In this document: one piece after another, positions 27,149-35,625 of the stretch
Numbering within the stretch: the stretch's first letter is position 1
Layout of the letters: each line of letters begins with the position of its first letter
NCBI RefSeq assembly: GCF_003206045.1
Contig: NZ_PZJM01000006.1
Location: 304,781-368,780, forward strand
Length of the DNA: 64,000 bases
DNA from: Salinicola lusitanus
GTDB lineage: Bacteria; Pseudomonadota; Gammaproteobacteria; Pseudomonadales; Halomonadaceae
Direction of reading: 5' to 3'
Notes under the pieces: generated by a model
The model's database searches: none
What the model saw: only the letters and a program-made list of their open reading frames with translations
Told to the model about the DNA's origin: nothing
Program-made: the position numbers and the translations under genes

Positions 27149-27763
27149 ATGATCACCTCCGTCATCCAGGGTTTGCTGGTCGGCTTCACGCTGATCGTGG
27201 CCATCGGGGCGCAGAATGCGTTCGTCCTGAGGCAGGGTCTGCGTCGCGAACACGGCTGGCTGGTGGCCGGGATCTGCGCCTGTTGCGACCTGGCGCTGGT
27301 AGCCGCTGGGGTGGCGGGCCTCGCACCGCTGATCGCCTCGAGCGCTACCGCGCTGCAACTGGCTCGGTGGGGTGGCGTCGGCTGGCTCGTGTGGCAGGCG
27401 GCGATAGCGTGCCGTCGTGCAATGCGCCCTCGGCACCTGGAGGTGGCAGCGACCGCGAACGACCTCTCCGCGACGCCGGCGAGGCCGGTGATCCTGGCGA
27501 CCCTGGCGGTCACGCTGCTCAATCCCCACGTCTATCTGGACACGGTGGTGATGCTGGGCATCATCGGTGGCCAGCAGCCGAGTCCGGCCGGGTTCGTGGC
27601 CGGAGCCTCGCTGGCGTCGCTGGTCTGGTTCTTCGGCCTGGTCGGAATGGCCCATTGGCTGTCGCCAAGACTTCAGGACCCGCGATGGTGGCAGGGCATC
27701 GATATCGCCGTCGGCACAATCATGCTGGTGGTCGCCTGGCAGCTCGCGACTCGCACGCTGTGA
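27149..27763 (+). CDS. argO: LysE/ArgO family basic amino acid exporter
   Basis: A 204-residue inner-membrane protein with about five or six transmembrane helices. It carries the family N-terminal motif GAQNAFVLRQGLRREH and the NPHVYLDTVV segment around the half-way conserved Asn-Pro. It exports arginine or lysine (or canavanine), protecting against dipeptide-derived excess. It is divergently transcribed from argP, its expected activator. Confidence 0.92.
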   Translation: MITSVIQGLLVGFTLIVAIGAQNAFVLRQGLRREHGWLVAGICACCDLALVAAGVAGLAPLIASSATALQLARWGGVGWLVWQAAIACRRAMRPRHLEVAATANDLSATPARPVILATLAVTLLNPHVYLDTVVMLGIIGGQQPSPAGFVAGASLASLVWFFGLVGMAHWLSPRLQDPRWWQGIDIAVGTIMLVVAWQLATRTL

Positions 27764-27770
27764 ACAGTGG

Positions 27771-29138
27771 CTAGCCAATCTGAATTTCGCCCCTGGCGTA
27801 GCGCACGCCCCTTGCCTGCCGTGTCGCCAGGAAATAGCCCACGGAGAGCGGACCCACACGCCCCAGCAGCATGGTCAGCCCCAGCAGGAACTGTCCCGGC
27901 AGCGAAAGATCGCTGGTGATGCCCCGGGAGAGTCCCACGGTGCCGAAGGCAGATACGGTCTCGAACGCCAGGTCGAGAAACGACTGCTCGCCGTCGGTGA
28001 TGGTGAGCCCGAACAGCGTCAGCACTACCAGCAGCACCCCGGCCAGCGCCACCGTGATCGCCTTGATCACCGTCTCCTGGGGGATCGAACGGCCGAAGGC
28101 CGTCGGGTGTTCGGTATTGCGGTAGAACGCGCGGGCCGTCAGCAGCAATACCACGAAGGTGGTGATCTTGATGCCGCTGGCGGTGGAACTGGAGCCGGCA
28201 CCGATGAACATCAGCACCATCACCAACAGTGTCGAGGCGTCGGTCAACGCGCCGATCTCCAAGGTGTTGAAGCCGGCCGTACGCGGGGTGACGGCCTGGA
28301 ACCAGGCTGCCTGCAGCTTGGCGAAGCCATCTTCCAGGCCGCCCAGGGTGCCCGGGTTGGACCACTCCAGGCCGAGCAGGATCGCGGTGGCGATCACGTT
28401 GAGCCAGAACGTGGCCAGCAGGACGACCTTGGTCTGCATCGCCAGGCGCGACCAGCGACGATGACGATAGAGATCGCTGACGACCACGAAACCCAAGCCG
28501 CCGACGATGAACATCAACGTCACCGTGGCATTGACGAGCGGGTTGCCGACCTCCTGGATCAGGCTGTCGGAAAAGGTCGAGAAGCCGGCGTTGTTGAACG
28601 CCGAGACGGCGTGGAAGAGGCTGTGCCACAGGCCCATCGCCAGCCCCTGTTCCGGCACCCAGTGGCAGGCCAGCAGCAGCGTGCCGATGGTCTCGGTGAT
28701 GAAGGCGAAGGCGATCACCAGCTTGACCAGGTCGCGGATGTCGCTGAAGGCGATCTCCCCCAGCGCCTCGCGGACGAGGTTCTGCTGGCTCAGCGGTAGC
28801 CGCGTGCCCAGCAGCAGCACCGTCAGCGCGGCAAAGGTCATGAAGCCCAGGCCGCCGACCTGGATCAGGACCAGGACCACCAGTTGGCCGATGAATGTCA
28901 GGTCCTTGCCCACGTCGATCACGCTGAGACCGGTGACGGTGACCGCGGAAGTCGCCGTGAACAGGGCCTCGTGCCAGGCCAGGGGGCGCGTCGCACTGCC
29001 GGGAAGCCACAGCAGCAAGGCGCCAGCGGCGCAAAGCAGGGCGAACCCGAGCAGCAGTATTTCCGGCGGCGATAGCCTGATCACACCGCCGTGCGGGGCG
29101 CGGCGGAAGGGCTGCTTGAGTCGTTGCCAACGTCTCAC
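27771..29138 (-). CDS. ktrB: Potassium uptake channel subunit KtrB (TrkH family)
   Basis: A 455-residue TrkH/KtrB membrane protein with four M1-P-M2 repeats. Pore loops TSAVTVTGL, VSAFNNAGFS, VTPRTAGFN and VSAFGTVGLS carry the single selectivity glycine of each repeat. Shorter than TrkH (about 485) and with a KtrB-type loop GAGSSSTASGIKI. I chose GTG 29138, with GGAG 7 bp upstream, over a TTG at 29168. The regulatory subunit gene ktrA lies 76 bp upstream on the same strand. Ktr couples K+ uptake to Na+, fitting osmotic adjustment in a halophile. Confidence 0.92.
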   Translation of the reverse strand: MRRWQRLKQPFRRAPHGGVIRLSPPEILLLGFALLCAAGALLLWLPGSATRPLAWHEALFTATSAVTVTGLSVIDVGKDLTFIGQLVVLVLIQVGGLGFMTFAALTVLLLGTRLPLSQQNLVREALGEIAFSDIRDLVKLVIAFAFITETIGTLLLACHWVPEQGLAMGLWHSLFHAVSAFNNAGFSTFSDSLIQEVGNPLVNATVTLMFIVGGLGFVVVSDLYRHRRWSRLAMQTKVVLLATFWLNVIATAILLGLEWSNPGTLGGLEDGFAKLQAAWFQAVTPRTAGFNTLEIGALTDASTLLVMVLMFIGAGSSSTASGIKITTFVVLLLTARAFYRNTEHPTAFGRSIPQETVIKAITVALAGVLLVVLTLFGLTITDGEQSFLDLAFETVSAFGTVGLSRGITSDLSLPGQFLLGLTMLLGRVGPLSVGYFLATRQARGVRYARGEIQIG

Positions 29139-29214
29139 GTGCGAGCTCCAGCATCCCTGTTGGGGCAATTGGCGAGCGCCTCGAGACCGTCTCGGTCGGC
29201 GGATGACAACCAGC

Positions 29215-29871
29215 TCATATCTGTTTGCCGATTTCGCGCAGCGCTTGCAGGTCGCCCATCAGGATCAGGCTGTCGCCGGAGCGGAGTGGCGTGTCGTCAT
29301 CCGGATTGCGAATCACCTCTTCGCCCCGCTTGATGGCGACCAGAAACAGCGCCTCGGGATCGATCGACAGGTTGGCGACGCTGGCGCAGTTCTCTACCAG
29401 GCGGTCGGTGGTCTCGATCTCGACGATGAACTGGCGCTCGCCCAGCCGGATGAAATCGACCATGGCATGATAGTTGAGGCTCTCCGCGACCCGCACGCCG
29501 ACGTCGTACTCCGGGTAGACGACCCGATCGGCGCCCAGCCGCTTGAGCAACTTGTAGTGGGCATCGGAGTGCGCCTTGGCCCAGATCTCCTTGGCGCCCA
29601 GCTCCTTGACGTGGAGCGTGCAGGTGACGCTGGCCTCGACATTGTCGTCGACATCGATCACCACGACATCGTAGGCATCCAGCGAGAGCTCGCCGAGCGC
29701 CTTCTCGTCGGTGAGGTCGGCGATCACCGCATGATCGAGCGTGTCCGACAGCGCATCGACCCGCGTCTCGTCGGCGTCGACCCCGAGCACCTGGTTCTGA
29801 TGACGTTTGAGTTCGCGTGCAACGGTGCTGCCGAAGTAGCCCAACCCCAGAATGGCGAAGTGCCGGGACAT
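29215..29871 (-). CDS. ktrA: Potassium uptake regulatory subunit KtrA (TrkA-N/TrkA-C)
   Basis: A 218-residue RCK protein. The N-terminal Rossmann domain has GLGYFGSTVARELKRHQNQVLGVDAD with its acidic ribose-binding residue, and a TrkA-C domain follows (about 135-218). It forms an octameric ring under KtrB and gates it with ATP/ADP or NAD(H). ATG 29871 has AAGGAGAT 6 bp upstream. It is the first gene of a ktrA-ktrB unit. Confidence 0.93.
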   Translation of the reverse strand: MSRHFAILGLGYFGSTVARELKRHQNQVLGVDADETRVDALSDTLDHAVIADLTDEKALGELSLDAYDVVVIDVDDNVEASVTCTLHVKELGAKEIWAKAHSDAHYKLLKRLGADRVVYPEYDVGVRVAESLNYHAMVDFIRLGERQFIVEIETTDRLVENCASVANLSIDPEALFLVAIKRGEEVIRNPDDDTPLRSGDSLILMGDLQALREIGKQI

Positions 29872-30110
29872 CGGAATCTCCTTGTCGATCGATGCCGGTA
29901 ATGCCGACCGGCGAGTGGGCGGGATCATCGCTGTGGGCCAAGCTTTGCACAAGCCCCGGCATCCTAACAATCACGACCCGGTCGCGCATGTCCCGCGCCG
30001 ACGCTACAATCCTCCGCCGCATCGTCCGCCATCGGGCGACTCCTTGCGCCGTACCCGGCTTCGATACGGGCTGGCCCATTCAGGCCGTCCACTGGAACGA
30101 AAGAGGAAGC

Positions 30111-31556
30111 ATGACCGCAATCGCACGACCCAAGAACCTGTGGCTGGGACGCTGGGGCTTCGTCCTGGCGGCGACTGGCTCGTCCGTGGGCCTGGGCAAT
30201 ATCTGGAAATTCCCGTACATGACCGGCGAATACGGTGGCGGCGCCTTCGTCATGGTCTACCTGGTCTGCATCGCGGCCATCGGCGTGCCGGTGATGATGA
30301 CCGAGATCGCGCTGGGGCGCAGAGGCCGGGGCAGTCCGGTGGATGCGATCCGGCGGGTGGTGCGGGAGTCCGGACGCAGCGGGCTGTGGTCGGGACTTGG
30401 CTGGATGGCGATGCTGTGCGGTTTCATGATCCTGTCGTTCTACGTCGTGGTTGCCGGCTGGGCCGTCTCCTATCTGTGGAAGTCGCTCAGCGGCGGCCTG
30501 ACGGCCGATAGCGTCGAGGGCATGGCGGCCATCTTCGGTGCCAACAACGCCAACCCGTGGAATCTCGGCTTCTGGAGTACGCTCGTTACCGTGGCGACAA
30601 TGGCGATCGTCGGGCTGGGTGTCCAGGCGGGCATCGAGCGCAGCGTACGCTGGATGATGCCTGGCCTGGTGGTCATGCTGGTGGTGATGATCGTGTACGC
30701 GGTGTTCTCCGGCAGCTTCGGTGCCGGCGTACAGTTCCTGTTCGCCTTCGACCCCGGCAAGCTCACCGGGCAGGCCATTCTGGCGGCAATGGGGCACGCC
30801 TTCTTCACCCTGTCGCTGGCCTCCGGCGCGATTCTCACCTACGGCGCCTACCTGCCGGCGGATCAATCCATCGGCCGCACCACGCTGGTGGTCGCTCTCT
30901 GCGACACGCTGGTGGCACTGATGGCAGGGTTGGCGATCTTTCCCGTGATCTTCGCCAACGGCATGGACCCGGCTTCCGGTCCCGGTCTCATTTTCATGAG
31001 TCTGCCGTTGGCATTCCAGCAGATGCCGCTGGGCGGGGTGATCGAGACGATCTTCTTTTTGATGCTGACCGTGGCCGCGCTGACCTCCGCCATCTCGATG
31101 ATCGAAGCCACGGTCGCGTGGCTGAACGAAAGTCATGGCCTGTCGCGGGTCAGGGCGGCCTGGGGCGTCGGCATCCTGCTGTGGATCGTGAGCACGCTGG
31201 CGATGCTGTCATTCAATGTCGGAGCGGACTGGAAGCTGGCGGGACGCCACTTCTTCGACTGGCTGGATTTCCTGACCTCGCGCTTCCTGATGCCGCTGGG
31301 CGGCCTGGGAACGGCGCTGCTGGCCGGCTTCGTGCTACGTCGAGAGAGCCTCGAGGAGGAGTTGGGGCTGCCATCGGCCCTCTACGCCCTGTGGCGGTTC
31401 ACCGTCCGCTACGTCTGTCCGGTGGCGATCGTGATGGTGTTCCTGGATGCCCTGGGGGTGCCGAACTCAGGTTTCGACTGGCGTTGGCTGGCAATGGTGC
31501 TGGTGCTGGCGGTGCTGGCGGAGGTCGCCCTCGCTCGCCTGACACGTCGGGCGTGA
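30111..31556 (+). CDS. Sodium-dependent transporter, NSS/SNF family
   Basis: A 481-residue protein with about 12 transmembrane segments. ATGSSVGLGNIWKFPY is the NSS signature of helix 1 carrying part of the Na+ and substrate sites. Family members couple Na+ to amino acid uptake (LeuT, MhsT, TnaT). The sequence ends after helix 12 without a long tail. ATG 30111 follows AGAGGAAG at 30102-30109. The preceding 239 bp separate it from divergent ktrA. Substrate cannot be read from sequence. Confidence 0.92.
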   Translation: MTAIARPKNLWLGRWGFVLAATGSSVGLGNIWKFPYMTGEYGGGAFVMVYLVCIAAIGVPVMMTEIALGRRGRGSPVDAIRRVVRESGRSGLWSGLGWMAMLCGFMILSFYVVVAGWAVSYLWKSLSGGLTADSVEGMAAIFGANNANPWNLGFWSTLVTVATMAIVGLGVQAGIERSVRWMMPGLVVMLVVMIVYAVFSGSFGAGVQFLFAFDPGKLTGQAILAAMGHAFFTLSLASGAILTYGAYLPADQSIGRTTLVVALCDTLVALMAGLAIFPVIFANGMDPASGPGLIFMSLPLAFQQMPLGGVIETIFFLMLTVAALTSAISMIEATVAWLNESHGLSRVRAAWGVGILLWIVSTLAMLSFNVGADWKLAGRHFFDWLDFLTSRFLMPLGGLGTALLAGFVLRRESLEEELGLPSALYALWRFTVRYVCPVAIVMVFLDALGVPNSGFDWRWLAMVLVLAVLAEVALARLTRRA

Positions 31557-31573
31557 GCCTGGTGTCACGCCAT

Positions 31574-31595
31574 GGGCGGGCCTTGCGGCCCGCCC
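31574..31595. terminator. GC hairpin between convergent genes
   Basis: GGGCGGGCC and GGCCCGCCC form a 9-bp all-GC stem around TTGC, 17 bp after the NSS gene and 9 bp before the end of the oppositely oriented SIMPL gene. There is no T-tract, so a strong but non-canonical terminator is likely. Confidence 0.5.
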
Positions 31596-31604
31596 GACAT
31601 CGTC

Positions 31605-32417
31605 TCAGTCGTCGATTTCCCAGGTCACGCTGACGCCGGCGTCGATACTGATCTCGCCGCTGCGATATTCGGCCGAGCTGGCGCTGTCGGCCTCGGCGGC
31701 GCGCATCATCATCTGCGGCTGATAGCGGGGCGCCGTGGTCTCCTCGATATTGACGACGTCGCCCAGGTCGACATTCAGGGTGTCGGCCATCATCTCGGCC
31801 TTCTGGCGCGCGCGCTCCAGCGCTTGCTTGAGGGCACGGTCGTCGGCCGCGTCGCTGTCCTGCAGACCGTAGCTGACACCGTCGAGGGAGTCGACGCCAG
31901 CGGTGGTCAGGGCATCGAGCACCCGTGGCAGCCGGTCGAGGTCGTTCAGCGTCAACGACACCGACCGCTCGATCCGGGTACGCACCTTCGGCGGCGGGCC
32001 GTCGTCACCCCGACTGCCGGTCTGGACGATGTCCGGGCGCACGCTGAGGGAGCCGGCACGGATCTGCTGGCTGTCGATGCCGGCATTCTCCAGGGTACGG
32101 ATCAACTCACCGGTGCGGCTCTCCAGCCGATCACGCGCTGTCTTGATGGCGTCACTGTCGCCCGAGGACTCCTCTCCCTGAACCTGGGCCGGCGTCAGCT
32201 CCCACAATCGCGCATTCAGCGTTGCCTGATCCGGGGCGACATCGATCGTGGCGTTGGCCTGGACATGGAGCTGGTGTGGCGTCTTGTCGGCGAGCGCCGG
32301 TGTGGCCAATGCCACGGTCGCCACCATCCCGGCGAGCCCCAGGCCCAGGTGACGGGCCAGGCGACTCCGGCGGGATGAAGTGTGGGCCGAACGATTGAAC
32401 AGAGCGTCTCGAGACAT
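31605..32417 (-). CDS. SIMPL-domain (DUF541) periplasmic protein
   Basis: A 270-residue exported protein with a long N-terminal region and hydrophobic signal core (HLGLGLAGMVATVALATPALA). The SIMPL domain follows: LHVQANATIDVAPDQATLNARL, a repeated QARxKAExMA-type helix (ALERARQKAEMMADTL) and the final VSVTWEIDD strand. The family includes YggE, implicated in oxidative stress, with no known activity. ATG 32417 has AGGAAG about 5 bp upstream. Confidence 0.88.
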   Translation of the reverse strand: MSRDALFNRSAHTSSRRSRLARHLGLGLAGMVATVALATPALADKTPHQLHVQANATIDVAPDQATLNARLWELTPAQVQGEESSGDSDAIKTARDRLESRTGELIRTLENAGIDSQQIRAGSLSVRPDIVQTGSRGDDGPPPKVRTRIERSVSLTLNDLDRLPRVLDALTTAGVDSLDGVSYGLQDSDAADDRALKQALERARQKAEMMADTLNVDLGDVVNIEETTAPRYQPQMMMRAAEADSASSAEYRSGEISIDAGVSVTWEIDD

Positions 32418-32537
32418 GGAACTTCCTCTATCGAAAAACGGATGTCGTGCAAGATGTGGGCGCTGCATAGACGCCTCCGGCGTCATTCGGTTCCCATGCT
32501 ATGCTCGCCGACACCTTCAGCCCAACTCGTAGAACCG

Positions 32538-33455
32538 ATGATGCGCTCTCTTTCCCCATTGCGGCATGCCGTGATGTCGTGCTTCCGGTGGTGGCCAGCG
32601 CTCGCCGCCATCGGCGCGCTGTTTTTGCCGCTGCACGCGCTGGCGGCGAGAGACCTCATCAGCGTCGAGGACGACAGCGGGCGTACCGTCGCGCTGGCCC
32701 GGCCCGCCCAGCGCATCGTGGCGCTGGCGCCGCATCTGGTGGAGATGAGTTATGCCGTCGGCGCCGGCGGCCAACTGGTCGGCGTCATCGAGGGCAGCGA
32801 CTATCCATCGGCGGCGAGAGAGATCGGCCGGGTCGGCAGCTACCGTGGCATTCCCCTCGAAGCGATCGTCGCCAAGCAGCCGGATCTGGTGCTGGTCTGG
32901 GGCAGTGGCACCCCGGCATCGCTGATCGAGCAACTGGATCGGCTGGGCATCCCCGTTTACCGCAGCGAACCGCGGCGCCTCGGACAGATCGCCGGCGATC
33001 TGCGCGATATCGGTCGACTGACGGGACACGACGCTGCCGGAGAACAGGCCGCCTCGCGGTTCGAGGACGGGCTGAGACGCAGTTCACAGACGTTGTCGCC
33101 GGTACCGCGGGTCTTCTATCAGTTGGGGCAGTCGCCATTGACCACGCTGGCCGGCGGGCAGATCGTAACTCAGGTCATTCGTCACTGCGGTGGCGTGCCG
33201 CTGTTCGAAGAGGCTTCGGTGCTGGTGCCGCAGATTGGCTGGGAATCGCTGCTCGAAGCGCAGCCGGAGATCATCCTGGCAGCCGGTGCCGACGACCGCT
33301 GGAAAGCGTTCTGGGCCGGCCGTGACGAGCTGCCGGCGGTGCGCAACGACGCGTTGTACACCTTGGACCCGGATACGATCAGCCGCCCCGGGCCGCGCAT
33401 GATCCAGGCGGTGCGAGAGGTGTGCAGAGCTCTGGGCGGAGATCGCGGTCGATAG
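32538..33455 (+). CDS. btuF: Cobalamin-binding periplasmic protein, BtuF-like
   Basis: A 305-residue class III substrate-binding protein: signal peptide with core WWPALAAIGALFLPLHALA, then VALAPHLVEMSYAVGAGGQLVGV and GSYRGIPLEAIVAKQPDLVLVWG, which are BtuF-like. BtuCD-F imports vitamin B12. No BtuC/D genes are adjacent. A btuR/cobO gene lies convergently downstream and btuB with a B12 riboswitch is 12 kb away, supporting corrinoid over heme or siderophore. The start is uncertain among ATG 32538, 32541 and 32574; none has a strong ribosome-binding site. No riboswitch precedes it. Confidence 0.8.
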   Translation: MMRSLSPLRHAVMSCFRWWPALAAIGALFLPLHALAARDLISVEDDSGRTVALARPAQRIVALAPHLVEMSYAVGAGGQLVGVIEGSDYPSAAREIGRVGSYRGIPLEAIVAKQPDLVLVWGSGTPASLIEQLDRLGIPVYRSEPRRLGQIAGDLRDIGRLTGHDAAGEQAASRFEDGLRRSSQTLSPVPRVFYQLGQSPLTTLAGGQIVTQVIRHCGGVPLFEEASVLVPQIGWESLLEAQPEIILAAGADDRWKAFWAGRDELPAVRNDALYTLDPDTISRPGPRMIQAVREVCRALGGDRGR

Positions 33456-33533
33456 TCTCGACAAGCCTTGGAACAACGTGGGCGAGGCAGGCAAGACAAG
33501 GCAAAACGGCCATGCCAACGCAGATCGCTTTTC

Positions 33534-34133
33534 TCAGTAGTCGATGCCGCGGCGCGCCTGCACCCCCGCATCGAAGGCGTGCTTGGTGTCGTGCATGTCG
33601 GTGACCGTGTCCGCCATCTCGACCAGCTCGCGATGGGCGTTGCGCCCGGTGACGATGACGCTCTGCTCCGGCGGGCGATCGGCGATGGCGCGCTTGACCG
33701 TATCGATGTCGAGATAGCCGAACTTGAGCATGTAGGTGATCTCGTCGAGCACCACCAGGTAGACCTCGGGGTCGGCGAGCAAGCGCTCGGCTTCCCGCCA
33801 GACCTCGAGGCAGGCGGCGGTGTCGCTGTCGCGGTTCTGGGTATCCCAGGTGAAGCCCGTGGCCATGACGTGGACCTCGAGATGGGGATCCTCGACCAAC
33901 CGCTCGCGCTCGCCGCACTCCCACAGCCCCTTGATGAACTGGATCACGCCGACACGGTAGCCGTAGCCCAGCGCTCGGGTCACCGTGCCCCACGCCGCCG
34001 TGGTCTTGCCCTTGCCGTTGCCGGTGAAGACCAGCAGCAGGCCGCGCTGCTCGGTAGCGGCGGCGACCTTCTCGTCGACATGGGATTTGAGCTTCTGCAT
34101 GGCTTGCTGATGACGCTGCTGGCGATCGCTCAT
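33534..34133 (-). CDS. btuR: Corrinoid adenosyltransferase BtuR/CobO
   Basis: A 199-residue ATP:cob(I)alamin adenosyltransferase making adenosylcobalamin. The P-loop is GNGKGKTT (38-45). ALGYGYRVGVIQFIKG, ATGFTWDTQNRD and VLDEITYMLKFGYLD are family hallmarks, and the C-terminal VTDMHDTKHAFDAGVQARRGIDY stretch is characteristic. ATG 34133 has CGGAG 6 bp upstream. It lies convergent to btuF; a small winged-helix gene lies 47 bp upstream on the same strand. Confidence 0.95.
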   Translation of the reverse strand: MSDRQQRHQQAMQKLKSHVDEKVAAATEQRGLLLVFTGNGKGKTTAAWGTVTRALGYGYRVGVIQFIKGLWECGERERLVEDPHLEVHVMATGFTWDTQNRDSDTAACLEVWREAERLLADPEVYLVVLDEITYMLKFGYLDIDTVKRAIADRPPEQSVIVTGRNAHRELVEMADTVTDMHDTKHAFDAGVQARRGIDY

Positions 34134-34180
34134 GGGCGACTCCGGTTGCTGATGGTCGGGAGGGCAGGGCCGTGGCGAAC

Positions 34181-34489
34181 TCAGGGCCTGTGCAGCGGAT
34201 AGCCCAGGGCACTGGCGATCTGCTCGGCATGGTCGTTCACCCAAGTCGAGGAAATGGGTCCCCAGTCACGGATCACGTAGCGGCCGATCTGATGGCGTTC
34301 GCCGCGGGACTGCTCGAACTCGCAGCGGATATCGAGTTCCGCGAGCGCTGTCAGGGTGTCCTGGGCCGTGCGGCGCGGCATGCCACTGAGCTCGACGATG
34401 GCCGGAACGCTGGCTGCGACGCCGGCATCGATCAGGTGGGCGACGTAGAGGCGGCGATAGAAACTGGTTCGGGTCTTGCTCAACGGCAT
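34181..34489 (-). CDS. Small winged-helix protein of unknown function
   Basis: A 102-residue protein with a helix-turn-helix-like segment, SVPAIVELSGMPRRTAQDTLTALAELDIRCEF. It is basic at the N-terminus with Arg/Tyr-rich TRTSFYRRLYVAHL. It appears to be a stand-alone winged-helix DNA-binding protein, but no target is known. ATG 34489 is chosen because similarity begins there; the frame remains open to 34594. It is 47 bp upstream of btuR on the same strand, so a link to corrinoid metabolism is possible. Confidence 0.75.
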   Translation of the reverse strand: MPLSKTRTSFYRRLYVAHLIDAGVAASVPAIVELSGMPRRTAQDTLTALAELDIRCEFEQSRGERHQIGRYVIRDWGPISSTWVNDHAEQIASALGYPLHRP

Positions 34490-34577
34490 GCTTGGACTCG
34501 TCGTTAGGGGAATTGTGCCAGATGCTACGCCAACGCTTCCCGTTCGACGACCACCGGACTTGCGGTGGTGACGGCTA

Positions 34578-35567
34578 TCAAGCGGCCATGGCATCCAGCA
34601 TCAGCTCGCGGTAGTCGAGCAGCCAGGTGACGAACTGGTCGATTCCTTCCTCCAGGGAGACTCGAGGGGTGTAGTCGATGACCGATCGCAGCTTGTGAGT
34701 ATCCGCCCAGGTTCGCTCGACATCACCCGGCTGCATCTGCTTGAAATGTCTTGTGGCGTCGACTCCCAGACGCTTTTCAAGCGTGTCGACGAAGTCGAGC
34801 AGGGCGATCGGCTTGCCGCGGCCCAGGTTGTAGATTTCGTGTGGCGCGGGCCGGTCAGCGTCGGGATGTGGTGCATGAGGCAGCAGCCGCACGATGCATT
34901 CGACCACGTCGTCGATATAGGTAAAGTCCCTCGCCATGCGACCGTGATTGAAGATCTCGATAGGCTCTCCCCGCAGCAGGCTCGACGCGAACAGGCAAGG
35001 TGCCATGTCCGGGCGTCCCCACGGGCCGTAGACCGTGAAGAATCGCATCCCGGTGGCGGGCAGCCGGTGCAGGTCGGCGTAGCTGTAGGCCATCATCTCG
35101 TTGGCGCGCTTGGTGGCGGCGTAGATCGACGCGGGCTGGTCCACCGGGTCGGTTTCCCGGAAGGGCAGCGTCTTCTGGCGCCCGTAGACCGAGCTGGAGG
35201 AGGCGTAGAGAAGATGTTCGATGTCGTGTCGCTTGCACACGTCGAGCAGGTTGAGAAATCCCGTCAGATTGCTGCGGCCGTACTCGTGGGGATGCTCCAC
35301 GGAGTGGCGTACCCCGGCCTGCGCCGCGAGATTGACGACATGGGTGAAGCGTTCGCGCGCGAAAAGCGTCTCCAGCGATTCGAGGTCCGCGATATCCATG
35401 CGATGGAAGGGAATGCCCGTCAATCGTTCCCTGCGCGCTTGCTTGAGCGACACGGCGTAGTAGTCGTTGAGATTGTCCAGCGCGACGACGCTGTGGCCCT
35501 CGCGAGCGAGGCGGTCGGCGAGGTGAAAGCCGATGAATCCGGCCGCGCCGGTGACGAGAATTTTCAT
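34578..35567 (-). CDS. UDP-glucuronate 4-epimerase-like SDR enzyme
   Basis: A 329-residue extended short-chain dehydrogenase. The N-terminal NAD site is TGAAGFIG (6-13) and the catalytic pair Y149/K153 lies in YAATKRA, with SSSSVYG upstream. The NDYY..SLK region and RDFTYIDDVVECIVRLL match the UDP-glucuronate epimerase branch, which makes UDP-galacturonate. ATG 35567 has AGGAAC 5 bp upstream. It ends next to an ArnT-like glycosyltransferase gene transcribed the same way (58 bp gap), suggesting it supplies the donor sugar. UDP-glucose 4-epimerase is the alternative. Confidence 0.85.
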   Translation of the reverse strand: MKILVTGAAGFIGFHLADRLAREGHSVVALDNLNDYYAVSLKQARRERLTGIPFHRMDIADLESLETLFARERFTHVVNLAAQAGVRHSVEHPHEYGRSNLTGFLNLLDVCKRHDIEHLLYASSSSVYGRQKTLPFRETDPVDQPASIYAATKRANEMMAYSYADLHRLPATGMRFFTVYGPWGRPDMAPCLFASSLLRGEPIEIFNHGRMARDFTYIDDVVECIVRLLPHAPHPDADRPAPHEIYNLGRGKPIALLDFVDTLEKRLGVDATRHFKQMQPGDVERTWADTHKLRSVIDYTPRVSLEEGIDQFVTWLLDYRELMLDAMAA

Positions 35568-35625
35568 GCTGGTTCCTGTATTGAAAGAATCTTCACCGCT
35601 CGGGCCGGTGAGCCGCGACCGAATT

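Noticed and set aside
32418-32537. Cobalamin riboswitch in front of btuF
   Set aside because: No GCCACTG or B12-box elements are present in the 120-bp gap, unlike the btuB leader.
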